Part shown: piece by piece, positions 1 to 10,084 of the stretch
Numbering within the stretch: the first letter of the stretch is position 1
Layout of the letters: the number at the start of each line of letters is the position of its first letter
NCBI GenBank assembly: GCA_963682025.1
Contig: OY821521.1
Coordinates: forward strand, 119,575,520 to 119,639,519
Direction of reading: 5' to 3'
Origin: Cordilura impudica
Taxonomy: Eukaryota > Arthropoda > Insecta > Diptera > Scathophagidae
Length of the DNA: 64,000 bases
Notes under the pieces: generated by a model
What the model was told of the DNA's origin: nothing
Database searches by the model: none
The model's input: only the letters and a program-made list of their open reading frames with translations
Position numbers and translations under genes: made by a program

Positions 1-215
1 GACAAACACAGAGCTTTGCTAATCAGCAAAGACAACATTCTAACGTTATTCGGAATTCGCAGCAATTTGGACAATCTAATCAATCACGACAATATTCTGG
101 TCAACATCTAAATAATGTTGAACCAATGGAAATAGATCATATTGAGCAGAATGAAATTGTTCCAAATGAGGAAGCAAATTTTCGTTCAGCCGAGAGGAAA
201 ACGGTTTACCGATAG
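1..215 (+). pseudogene. gag: Errantivirus unit 1 gag, C-terminal tail (cut by window edge)
   Basis: This is the last ~70 codons of Gag, ending with the stop at 213-215. The peptide is rich in Gln, Asn, Ser and Arg with no CCHC zinc knuckle, and matches the end of the complete unit 2 gag (6281-7393) almost base for base. Pol is read in the -1 frame and overlaps this tail, the arrangement expected if Gag-Pol is made by -1 ribosomal frameshifting. The open frame itself shows no break here. Only the truncation by the window makes it partial. Confidence 0.85.
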
Positions 216-3200
216 TACAATTAACTATTGGTAATTCCAAGATAAGATGTTTGATTGATACCGGATCAACCACATCAATATTGAATTGTAATGCACTTCC
301 TAGTTATAAGCGTATAAAATTGAAAGAACCATTGAGTTTCTCAACTTTGGCAAGCAAAGTTATTATAGGTGAGGAAATTGTCACGGAAATCCTAGAGGAA
401 TTTTCCGATGATAATCTTATGGCACGGAAATTATTGAAGTTAACTAATAATAGATTTGATGAGATAATTGGAAATAATATATTAAAACCTTTGGGGGCAA
501 GAATTTGTTTGGAAGAACGGTATATCCAAATTAATGATAGTAAAATTTTTTTTATAAACACATTTCCTTACAATTGCAACGAGATTCATGCATTGGAATG
601 TTTGGAATTCGATAGGGAGAACGTTAAAAAACTTTTCCGAGTCGACATGAATTCCGAAGAGGAAAAGCTTCTTCGTGATCTTATAGATAAAGATAGTGAC
701 TTGTTGTTTCATGAGGGTGATTCACTTACTCATACTCATGAGATAAGACATTCCATAATTACTACTACAGATAAACCTGTATACTCTAAGATATACAGAT
801 ATCCCAAAATCCATGCAGAGGAAATCAACAGGCAGATCCGAGAGATGTTGCAACAGAAAATAATTGTTGAAAGTAACTCCGCCTATAATTCTCCTATTTG
901 GGTTGTTCCAAAGAAAATGGATCAATCGGGCAGGAAGAAGTGGCGCATTGTTGTTGATTACAGGAAATTGAACGAGATAACGGTGGATGACAAATTTCCA
1001 ATACCCAATATAGAAAATATATTGGATAAATTGGGAAAATGTACTTATTTTACAACATTGGATTTAGCCAAGGGGTTTCACCAAATTCTCATGAATGCAG
1101 ACGATAGAAAGAAAACAGCCTTCTCGACTCCCTTGGGACATTTTGAGTATAACAGGATGCCCTTTGGATTGAAGAATGCTCCGGCAACTTTTCAACGTCT
1201 TATGAACTCTGTACTTAGGGAATATATAAATAGAATTTGCGTTGTTTACTTAGATGACATTTTAATTATTAGTACATCGTTAACGGAACATGTACAAAGC
1301 ATCAACAAAATTTTTCGAAAATTACGAGAGCATAATCTGAAGATACAGGTCGACAAATGCGTTTTTTTGGCGAAGGAAACTGAATACCTTGGTCACATTC
1401 TGAATGAGGAAGGTCTAAGACCTAACCCGAATAAAATTGATGCTATTCAGAAGCTGAAGCTTCCTGAAACAACTAAACAGATAAAGTCTTTCTTAGGAGT
1501 TACGGGGTATTACCAGAAATTTATTAAAGATTATGCAAAGGTTGCACAAGGATTGACTAAATACCTAAAGAAGAGTATGAAAATTAATCTCAGGGATCCC
1601 AATTATCACGATTCTTTTGAGAAATTGAAGAAGTTGATCATTAATCCACCGATACTTAGGTATCCAGACTACTCGAAAAAATTTTAAATTGACTACAGAT
1701 GCAAGTAATTATGCTATAGGTGCCGTATTATCTCAGGAGAATCATCCAATTGCCTATGCAAGTAGAACATTGAATGACCATGAGAGGCACTATGCGACTG
1801 TGGAAAAAGAATTGTTGGCTATTGTATGGGCAGTAAACTACTTCCGTCCATATTTATATGGCAAACGGTTTGAATTGTTTACGGACCATCAGCCATTGGT
1901 TTGGCTTCATTCCAAAACTAAGGGTAAAGATATTAACCAAAGACTCCAGCGTTGGCTGTTGAAGTTGGGAGAATATGATTTTAAGGTAAATTACATCAGG
2001 GGTAAGGAGAACGTTGTAGCGGACTTTATGAGCCATATAAATACACCAGATGGTAATATTTTCATGGCGGATGATCAGGTGAGTGTGGTTGCGACTGTCC
2101 ACTCTCAACAGGAGGAATTGAATGATCATTTCTTTATTTTAGATACGGTTGTAAATAGATTTGAGAAACAGATAATATTAACTGATAACAAGACTAGTGA
2201 AACTCAAACTGCTGACGGTAAACATAAAATTTTTTTAAACACTGACGATATCATGTCGGGTACAATGACCGATATAGTTAGAAGGAATATAACCATTAGG
2301 AGAAATTTGAAGATAGGCATTTACACCGAATTATCTGACCATTTGTACAACAAGGTACAATTAAAACTAATTGAATTATTGGGCAACTCAATATAATTTG
2401 TCCGATGTGTATATCACGCTAAAGATATACAAAATGAGGATGAATTATATAGATACATAGCAAAATACCATAAGAATGAAACAGGTCATGCAGGAATTAA
2501 CGAAAATTATTGTGGTTTGAAAACAAAAATTTATTTTGGCAATCTTAAACAATTTATTCAGAAATACATTAATAATTGTGATGTTTGCAACAAATCGAAA
2601 TATGATAGGAAACCGATAAAACAAAAATTTCATGTTACAGAAACACCAAAGGATGTTAATGAAATAATACATATGGACATATATACAAATAAGAAACACA
2701 GTTTTTTATCTTTCATTGACAAATTTTCAAAATACGCAGTTATGCTGCATTTAGATTATAGGAACAGCTGTACTATAGTAGAGAAAATTAGACACTACAT
2801 ATCAATGAGAGATAAACCGAACAAAATAGTTACAGACAACGAATTTGCATCCATCAATGTAAGGAACTTTTTAAGAGAAGAAAATATTGCAGTTCATTTC
2901 ACCAAACCTAATAACCATACAGGAAATGCAGACATCGAAAGATTACATAGTAGCATATCAGACAAGTTTAGAACACTAGAAGTTCAAAGATCGGAATTAT
3001 CGGTACAAGAGAGAATATATAAATGTGTCGAATGGTATAATAAGTCCATACACTCAACAACAATGAGCAGACCATTTGACGTGATGCAGGGAACAATAGA
3101 TAAGGCGAAATTATATGATCGATTGAAAACTTTTAAGGAAAGAATTATAACAAGGGAAAATTTGAATAGGGAACAGTTTGTTTATGGAAAACCAGAAGCA

Positions 3201-3368
3201 TATGTGAAAAATTATAAGGCTTTGAGACATAAATATGAACCTCGATATAGGAAACTGAGAATAGATAATATCCACCCAACTAACATTAAACGTCCTTTTA
3301 AATTTGCAGATTCGCTGGATATTGCGATTTACGATTCTAATTCTGCTAATGACACCGGTAATGAATAA
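203..3368 (+). pseudogene. pol: Errantivirus unit 1 pol (protease-RT-RNase H-integrase), two breaks
   Basis: Domains in order: aspartic protease with LIDTGS at ~251-268; reverse transcriptase with TTLDLAKGFHQI, MPFGLKNAPATF and the catalytic YLDD near 1250; RNase H with TDAS at ~1695, ATVEKELLAI and TDHQPLVWL; integrase with an H-x6-H...CDVC zinc domain (~2477-2590) and a DDE core (MDIY, VTDNEF, DIERLH). There are two lesions: the frame shifts by one base at 1682-1689 between RT and RNase H, and a TAA at 2394-2396 interrupts the frame just before the integrase. The integrase frame then stays open to 3368. The RT core is complete here, unlike unit 2. No ATG precedes the protease, which fits synthesis as a Gag-Pol fusion. 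Confidence 0.9.
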
Positions 3369-4150
3369 CTTATTGATTCAACCTATTAATGAAAACAACA
3401 GTGGATATACAGAAATTAAATTGGACAACATAACAATGGTCGAAGCATATTCAACGATAATCCATACCATTTATCTAAGTAAAATTCAGGAAATAATCAA
3501 CCACATTAAAGATAGTATACAGCAGTCTAACATAAATAAACAGGTATTACAAACTCAGCTTGACAAAGTTATAGTAAAATTTCATACTCTAAAATTGAAT
3601 AGAGGTAAAAGAGGTTTAGCTAATGTTTTGGGATCAGGTCTCAAATGGATGGCAGGAACTATGGATGAAGAAGATAGGGAGACGATACAGAATCATTTGC
3701 GGATTATAGAAGACAATAATCATAATATAATAGAAACCGTAAACAAACGAAGCAGAATAACAAATCATTTTAATGAAACACTAACTAACTTAAAACACAC
3801 TATTGAATCGGATAGAGATAGTATTCTGGGAAAAATCAATTCAATAGACAAGAATAACTTGGATATTTTTTCACACATTTTTTATCTTGATTTGGTGTTA
3901 AAGATTAAAACATTGGATGAACAGATTGAACATATACAGGATAATATTATTGCAGCTAACCATAACCTTATGACTAGTAACATACTGACACCAGAGGAAA
4001 TTAATGATTTAAATATTGATTTCAATAAATTACAACAAATACATTAACTGTTGCTAAATACCGGAATGAACAAATTATATTTTTTGTAAAGATACCACTA
4101 AATATTATTACAGTCCCAAAGTCATTGATTCTACCAATTAAAAACAAAGA
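3349..4150 (+). pseudogene. env: Errantivirus unit 1 env, truncated
   Basis: The open frame begins before 3304 and overlaps the end of pol. The first ATG is at 3349. A hydrophobic stretch just upstream of that ATG looks like a signal peptide, so the natural start probably lies on a spliced message, as in gypsy-type env. A furin-type RGKR at 3601-3612 is followed by GLANVLGSGLKWMAGTMD, the fusion-peptide region of errantivirus and baculovirus F-like envelopes. Compared with unit 2, one base is missing near 4043, giving a stop at 4047. At 4150 the sequence leaves env altogether and the last ~590 nt, including the membrane anchor, are replaced by foreign DNA. It cannot encode an anchored Env. 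Confidence 0.88.
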
Positions 4151-4417
4151 AGTAGTCATGATTGGATTCGTTACTATTTTTCCCTTAGAATGTTGTTCTA
4201 ATAATTTTAAAGCTTCTTCTTTAGTTTTTATAAAATTTCTCAAAATTTCTTTACCGTCTAATTCTTCCAAATCTGAATCTTTGATATAATTCTTTAATTT
4301 TTCCTCTATTTTTTGTATTTCTATTGTTTTTTTCTTAATTGTCTCTAATGTGTACGGCCTCGTTAACGATTTTTTAGCATTCAAAATAATTTGTTCTAGG
4401 ATTTTCTGCGCCTCCAT
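4151..4417 (-). pseudogene. gag: 412-like Gag N-terminus (89 codons) in the inverted segment
   Basis: The ATG is at 4415-4417. The predicted peptide is Lys/Glu-rich and helical, and the RPYTLETIKKK region resembles the RTYTGKTIQNK region at the same place in the gag at 15883. After codon 89 the frame runs out of the foreign segment into antisense errantivirus env, so the protein is truncated at the recombination junction. The similarity identifies the inverted segment as the 5' part of a 412/mdg1-like element related to, but not a copy of, the one at 14369-21623. Confidence 0.6.
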
Positions 4418-4484
4418 TTATTTCATGTAATGTTGCTATGAAATGTTTTCGCTAAATGTAATGTCTGTTAAAATAATAAAAATC

Positions 4485-4622
4485 TCATTTCTTATAGTTA
4501 TTAATTGCTAGCATGAAGTCAAACCATTTCCTGTTCAAAACTATTACTATAGGTGAAATTATTATAAAAAATATTACCCAACCTATATACTTATCATAAA
4601 TCTCTTTTAAATTTATTTTCAT
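4485..4622 (-). CDS. Second small membrane ORF (45 aa), 412-like 5' module
   Basis: The ATG is at 4620-4622 and the stop TGA at 4485-4487, 45 codons. It has a short charged N-terminus, a hydrophobic segment (WVIFFIIISPIVIVL) and a short tail ending in Lys-Lys. It sits between the 62-aa membrane ORF (13 bases upstream) and the Gag start at 4417 on the same strand. It has no clear sequence similarity to its neighbour or to the micro-ORFs at 15.3-15.8 kb, but the size, topology and position are the same. The coding assignment rests on this repeated layout. Confidence 0.45.
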   Translation of the reverse strand: MKINLKEIYDKYIGWVIFFIIISPIVIVLNRKWFDFMLAINNYKK

Positions 4623-4635
4623 ATATTTTAATTAT

Positions 4636-4824
4636 CTATTCAAATAACGATAAGAGCGTGTCCTTGATGGATACAAAATTTTCCATTTGCTCTTGTCCTA
4701 AATATGCTAACTTATTTACTTTATACACCACTGTGTTGGTTATATATATCTTTACTAAAATCCCTATTATAGACAGAATCTTTAATATTATTACAACAAT
4801 AATAGTTATTTTAAAAATCTTCAT
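4636..4824 (-). CDS. Small single-pass membrane protein ORF (62 aa), 412-like 5' module
   Basis: It starts with ATG at 4822-4824. The N-terminal ~30 residues are a long hydrophobic helix (IIVVIILKILSIIGILV), followed by a polar tail with KLAYLGQEQMENF. A second membrane ORF starts 13 bases downstream of its stop, and a Gag N-terminus follows at 4417. The same arrangement of two short membrane ORFs then gag occurs at 15337-15883 in the other orientation, which argues that it is a real module of these elements. The function is unknown; tethering Gag or particles to membranes is a guess. Confidence 0.5.
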   Translation of the reverse strand: MKIFKITIIVVIILKILSIIGILVKIYITNTVVYKVNKLAYLGQEQMENFVSIKDTLLSLFE

Positions 4825-4960
4825 ATTAAAAAAAATTTTTTTTTTTCTTTTATTACTAAAAGTTTTTAATTGTTATTTGAAAATAACACGCTGTTTGAAT
4901 TTATATAAAAAATAATATAAAATTTTATGAAATTTATAAAAAAATAATATCTATAACATT

Positions 4961-5257
4961 CTAATTTTCTTTTAATTCTATTTTCTTTATCTTCATATGG
5001 GTATCTATCATCTTCTCGATCTCGTCTATCCTGACCCAGTACTTGGCTGTTAAATCCCACGGTGGAGGTGGTGATGAATTGACTATTCTTTTGATGTTTG
5101 CCAATTCTCTCCTCTTGTTTACTAAAAACCCACCACGACGCTTCGGTTGTTTTACCTTTGGGATGTTTAAAGGTTTCTCCGCTGGTTTAGGTCTGCTTCT
5201 TTTCAAGTAGTCTTCTATTGACTCTGATTCATAATTTATTATTATATTTTCTTTTAT
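4961..5257 (-). CDS. Unrecognised basic ORF in the inverted segment, no ATG
   Basis: An open frame of about 98 codons runs from the stop at 5258-5260 to the stop at 4961-4963. There is no ATG near its 5' end; the first Met codons are in its last third, so it may be the tail of a longer or frameshifted protein. It begins acidic (ESESIEDYL), then is Lys/Arg/Pro-rich (RSRPKPAEKP, KQPKRRGG), has a Pro4-Trp stretch, and ends in a charged helix-like tail. I do not recognise the family. It lies upstream of two membrane micro-ORFs and a Gag start on the same strand, so it probably belongs to the same 412-like element. Confidence 0.35.
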   Translation of the reverse strand: MKENIIINYESESIEDYLKRSRPKPAEKPLNIPKVKQPKRRGGFLVNKRRELANIKRIVNSSPPPPWDLTAKYWVRIDEIEKMIDTHMKIKKIELKEN

Positions 5258-5295
5258 TTATTTTATTTATTTTACTGCCTAAACCTTGTGCACGG

Positions 5296-5777
5296 GAGTT
5301 AAGTCGACGGAATCCATCGATCTCCAAAACCCTCAACCTACAATAAGAATTAATTATCAACAATAGAATAAATGCCACATTAATAATCTTGTTAACTAGA
5401 ACAAAGTGTAATAAACTTTTGTATCGAAGTTTGTTTATTCATCAAGTATTTCGATTCATTCATTAAAAATAATAATAATGTCATATTAACAAAATTTCAG
5501 TTGTAAACGAAAACAAAGTGTTAATAAACTTTCGTTGAAACTTGATACCTTTGTTTTCGTCATTCAGTACTACAAATACAATGTTGTCTTTTACGACTCA
5601 CCACTTAAACGTTCTGTAGAAAACAAGTGGACTAAGCATATTTTATGTATTGAATGTATTGAGTAATTATAAGTTTTTAGATTAAGAATATTTTTGTATT
5701 AAAAAGAAACATAGAACAATAAAGAAAAACAGTTCATATTGAAAACGCAAATAGATGTGTCATAGACTCATTTAACT
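5296..5777 (+). repeat. Errantivirus LTR shared by the two tandem units (482 bp)
   Basis: It begins AGTTAAGTCGACGG and ends CATTTAACT, so its termini are the short inverted repeat AGTTAA/TTAACT typical of errantiviruses. It matches the 3' LTR (11455-12706) closely, apart from the insertion there, and is followed at once by the PBS of unit 2. It carries several AATAAA-type signals. It serves as 3' LTR of unit 1 and 5' LTR of unit 2. Confidence 0.88.
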
Positions 5778-5788
5778 GGCGCAGTCGG
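5777..5788 (+). promoter_or_regulatory. Primer-binding site, tRNA-Ser type
   Basis: TGGCGCAGTCGG, overlapping the last LTR base, is complementary to the 3' end of a serine tRNA (..CCGACTGCG-CCA), the primer known for 17.6/297/ZAM-type elements. The match stops after 12 bases. Confidence 0.75.
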
Positions 5789-6280
5789 AAAACAAATCCA
5801 AAAGATATTCTGAAGAATATCACTATTTGGTCGCGACGCAATAATAAAAAAAAATAAATAAAAAAAAAAATATTCCGAAGAATATTAGTTTTTGGTATTG
5901 ATAAAGAATATCCTTTTTTGTGAAAAAAAAAGAACATTCACTCAAAACTTTACGATATTCCAAAGAATATCAATTTGTGAAATAAATAAAATATTCCGAA
6001 GAATATTAGTTTTTTCTAAAGAATATCCTTTTTCGTGAAAAAAAAAGAAGGAACATTCACCCAAAACTTTATGATATTCCAAAGAATATCAATTTGTGAA
6101 GAAAAAGAAAAGAAAAAATAAAAAAATATATATTCCGAACAATATTAATTTTTAAAACATTTTTGTGAGAAACATTTAAGAATTAAAAATATTTTTGAAA
6201 AACATTAAAAATATTCCAAAGAATTTGATTTTGAAAAACAATTTTTGTGAAAAACATTTCGTTACGTGAACTGTGGAAAA
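5789..6280 (+). repeat. Errantivirus leader with an array of GATATTC/GAATATC palindromes
   Basis: The 5' leader between PBS and gag is A-rich and contains five perfect inverted repeats with 7-bp arms and 4-base loops (5804-5821, 5869-5886, 5954-5971, 5990-6007, 6073-6090), plus about four degraded ones. Most sit in two tandem units of roughly 120 bp (5869-5989 and 5990-6107). No ORF of interest is present. In gypsy the same position holds the Su(Hw) insulator array, so a protein-binding or RNA-structural role is plausible here; that is analogy, not homology. Confidence 0.8.
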
Positions 6281-7393
6281 ATGCCTAAAGACACAGAAAG
6301 AATCGAAACAACACAGTACAAACCATACTTTAACATACTACAAACCGACGAAATATTCAACACAATGGCACCAACATCAGCAGCAACAGCTACAACATCA
6401 ACATCAACTTCGGCTCCAACACCAACAACAGTGCCAACTGAAACACCATCATTGGGTCTGATTCCGATTTCTATCCTTTTGAAGGAAGTGGATAGAGTAA
6501 ATGTCTTCACCGGGAGAGACCGAGACTACGATGTATCATCATTCATCAAGGAGGTCGAAATCTTCCTACGAATTTTTCAAGGTTGTGAGATGGAAGAATA
6601 CATATATCACCGCTGCATACTAAAAAAAATACAGGGAGAAGCAGCCAACATAATTCGCGGATTAACTGACAAATCATGGCAGAACGTGAAGAATGAGTTA
6701 CTAAAGGCGTTTGGCATCAAAGAAAGCTACACCCAACTGTATCACAGAGCATTATCAACTAAAAACAATGATGTAAGTCAATTATACAATAACTTTAAAA
6801 TAATTTTAGATAAGCTAAATACAAAATATGAACAAGATTCATGTAAACCTTTAGAATTTAACCCAAGTATAAACGAATCAATGATTTTTCGGACTTTTGT
6901 AAATAATATACCTCCTCATTTGGCAAGTATTATATATAGCCGAAATATTAATTCTATTCGCGAAGCTTATCACTGTCTGCAAGAATGCGACATGATCAGG
7001 GAAAATAATCGACATTTTAAAAATAATATTAAATATACTAACCAAAATCATAACCAAAGTTATTTAGAACCTCACCAAGGGCAGAATTTTAGGCAACAAA
7101 ATTTTGGACCGAATAGACAGAATTTTTCAGACCAACGAACACAAGGTCATCAAACACAGAATTTTCCAAATTCCAATAGACAAACACAGAGCTTTGCTAA
7201 TCAGCAAAGACAACATTCTAACGTTATTCGGAATTCGCAGCAATTTCGACAATCTAATCAATCACGACAATATTCTGGTCAACATCTAAATAATGTTGAA
7301 CCAATGGAAATAGATCATATTGAGCAGAATGAAATTGTTCCAAATGAGGAAGCAAATTTTCGTTCAGCCGAGAGGAAAACGGTTTACCGATAG
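6281..7393 (+). CDS. gag: Errantivirus unit 2 Gag, intact frame (370 aa)
   Basis: I chose the ATG at 6281 (MPKDTERIE); the frame is open a little further upstream but has no earlier ATG. The N-terminal ~70 residues are Thr/Ala/Pro-rich, the middle (from VDRVNVFTGRDRDYD to ~240) is the capsid-like domain of Gypsy Gags, and the C-terminal ~110 residues are rich in Gln, Asn, Arg and Phe with FRQQNFGPNRQNF-type repeats. No zinc knuckle is present, as usual in this clade. It packages the RNA and builds the particle. The stop is at 7391-7393, with pol overlapping in the -1 frame. It is the only complete major coding frame in the array. Confidence 0.85.
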   Translation: MPKDTERIETTQYKPYFNILQTDEIFNTMAPTSAATATTSTSTSAPTPTTVPTETPSLGLIPISILLKEVDRVNVFTGRDRDYDVSSFIKEVEIFLRIFQGCEMEEYIYHRCILKKIQGEAANIIRGLTDKSWQNVKNELLKAFGIKESYTQLYHRALSTKNNDVSQLYNNFKIILDKLNTKYEQDSCKPLEFNPSINESMIFRTFVNNIPPHLASIIYSRNINSIREAYHCLQECDMIRENNRHFKNNIKYTNQNHNQSYLEPHQGQNFRQQNFGPNRQNFSDQRTQGHQTQNFPNSNRQTQSFANQQRQHSNVIRNSQQFRQSNQSRQYSGQHLNNVEPMEIDHIEQNEIVPNEEANFRSAERKTVYR

Positions 7394-10084
7394 TACAATT
7401 AACTATTGGTAATTCCAAGATAAGATGTTTGATTGATACCGGATCAATCACATCAATATTGAATTGTAATGCACTTCCTAGTTATAAGCGTATAAAATTG
7501 AAAGAACCATTGAGTTTCTCAACTTTGGCAAGCAAAGTTATTATAGGTGAGGAAATTGTCACGGAAATCCTAGAGGAATTTTCCGATGATAATCTTATGG
7601 CATGGAAATTATTGAAGTTAACTAATAATAGATTTGATGAGATAATTGGAAATAATATATTAAAACCTTTGGGGGCAAAAATTTGTTTGGAAGAACGGTA
7701 TATCCAAATTAATGATAGTAAAATTTTTTTTATAAACACATTTCCTTACAATTGCAACGAGATTCATGCATTGGAATGTTTGGAATTCGATAGGGAGAAC
7801 GTTAAAAAACTTTTCCGAGTCGACATGAATTCCGAAGAGGAAAAGCTTCTTCGTGATCTTATAGATAAAAATAGTGACTTGTTGTTTTATGAGGGTGATT
7901 CACTTACTCATACTCATGAGATAAGACATTCCATAATTACTACTACAGATAAACCTGTATACTCTAAGATATACAGATATCCCAAAATCCATGAAGAGGA
8001 AATCAACAGGCAGATCCGAGAGATGTTGCAATAGAAAATAATTGTTGAAAGTAACTCCGCCTATAATTCTCCTATGCGTTTTTTTGGCGAAGGAAACTGA
8101 ATACCTTGGTCACATTCTGAATGAGGAAGGTCTAAGACCTAACCCGAATAAAATTGATGCTATTCAGAAGCTGAAGCTTCCTGAAACAACTAAACAGATA
8201 AAGTCTTTCTTAGGAGTTACGGGGTATTACCGGAAATTTATTAAAGATTATGCAAAGGTTGCACAAGGATTGACTAAATACCTAAAGAAGAGTATGAAAA
8301 TTAATCTCAGGGATCCCAATTATCACGATTCTTTTGAGAAATTGAAGAAGTTGATCATTAATCCACCGATACTTAGGTATCCAGACTACTCGAAAAAATT
8401 TTAAATTGACTACAGATGCAAGTAATTATGCTATAGGTACCGTATTATCTCAGGAGAATCATCCAATTGCCTATGCAAGTAGAACATTGAATGACCATGA
8501 GAGGCACTATGCGACTGTGGAAAAAGAATTGTTGGCTATTGTATGGGCAGTAAACTACTTCCGTCCATATTTATATGGCAAACGGTTTGAATTGTTTACG
8601 GATCATCAGCCATTGGTTTGGCTTCATTCCAAAACTAAGGGTAAAGATATTAACCAAAGACTCCAGCGTTGGCTGTTGAAGTTGGGAGAATATGATTTTA
8701 AGGTAAATTACATCAGGGGTAAGGAAAACGTTGTAGCGGACTTTATGAGCCATATAAATACACCAGATGGTAATATTTTCATGGCGGATGATCAGGTGAG
8801 TGTGGTTGCGACTGTCCACTCTCAACAGGAGGAATTGAATGATCATTTCTTTATTTTAGATACGGTTGTAAATAGATTTGAGAAACAGATAATATTAACT
8901 GATAACAAGACTAGTGAAACTCAAACTGTTGACGGTAAACATAAAATTTTTTTAAACACTGACGATATCATGTCGGGTACAATGACCGATATAGTTAGAA
9001 GGAATATAACCATTAGGAGAAATTTGAAGATAGGCATTTACACCGAATTATCTGACCATTTGTACAACAAGGTACAATTAAAACTAATTGAATTATTCGG
9101 CAACTCAATATAATTTGTCGATGTGTATATCACGCTAAAGATATACAAAATGAGGATGAATTATATAGATACATAGCAAAATACCATAAGAATGAAACAG
9201 GTCATGCAGGAATTAACGAAAATTATTGTGGTTTGAAAACAAAAATTTATTTTGGCAATCTTAAACAATTTATTCAGAAATACATTAATAATTGTGATGT
9301 TTGCAACAAATCGAAATATGATAGGAAACCGATAAAACAAAAATTTCATGTTACAGAAACACCAAAGGATGTTAATGAAATAATACATATGGACATATAT
9401 ACAAATAAGAAACACAGTTTTTTATCTTTCATTGACAAATTTTCAAAATACGCAGTTATGCTGCATTTAGATTATAGGAACAGCTGTACTATAGTAGAGA
9501 AAATTAGACACTACATATCAATGAGAGATAAACCGAACAAAATAGTTACAGACAACGAATTTGCATCCATCAATGTAAGGAACTTTTTAAGAGAAGAAAA
9601 TATTGCAGTTCATTTCACCAAACCTAATAACCATACAGGAAATGCAGACATCGAAAGATTACATAGTAGCATATCAGACAAGTTTAGAACACTAGAAGTT
9701 CAAAGATCGGAATTATCGGTACAAGAGAGAATATATAAATGTGTCGAATGGTATAATAAGTCCATACACTCAACAACAATGAGCAGACCATTTGACGTGA
9801 TGCAGGGAACAATAGATAAGGCGAAATTATATGATCGATTGAAAACTTTTAAGGAAAGAATTATAACAAGGGAAAATTTGAATAGGGAACAGTTTGTTTA
9901 TGGAAAACCAGAAGCATATGTGAAAAATTATAAGGCTTTGAGACATAAATATGAACCTCGATATAGGAAACTGAGAATAGATAATATCCACCCAACTAAC
10001 ATTAAACGTCCTTTTAAATTTGCAGATTCGCTGGATATTGCGATTTACGATTCTAATTCTGCTAATGACACCGGTAATGAATAA
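7381..10084 (+). pseudogene. pol: Errantivirus unit 2 pol, RT core deleted and several breaks
   Basis: Same domains as unit 1 but more damaged. A CAG codon of unit 1 is TAG here (8032-8034). A 462-nt in-frame deletion at 8075/8076 removes the RT palm including YLDD (unit 1 bases 897-1358), with 1-2 bases of microhomology. The RT/RNase H one-base shift (8399-8406) and the TAA before the integrase (9111-9113) are shared with unit 1. A further single C is missing just after that stop, putting the integrase (9233-10084) in another frame. RNase H and the DDE integrase core are otherwise well conserved. It cannot reverse transcribe. Confidence 0.9.

Larger units (their letters stand above)
4151..5295 (-). 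other. Foreign 1.1-kb segment replacing the env 3' end; inverted 5' region of a 412-like element
   Basis: Unit 1 matches unit 2 up to 4150 and again from the first base of the LTR at 5296. In between it carries unrelated sequence instead of the ~590 nt of env and polypurine tract seen in unit 2. Read on the reverse strand the segment holds, in order, a basic ORF, two small membrane ORFs and the N-terminus of a Gag resembling that of the 412-like element at 15883. That is the same gene order as the 5' end of that element. The right junction falls within a few bases of the LTR edge. Template switching during reverse transcription is my preferred explanation; it is an inference. Confidence 0.75.

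Noticed and set aside
5789..6280. Heat-shock elements (TTCnnGAA) in the errantivirus leader
   Set aside because: The TTC and GAA blocks are separated by four bases, not two, so the pattern does not match the heat-shock factor site.
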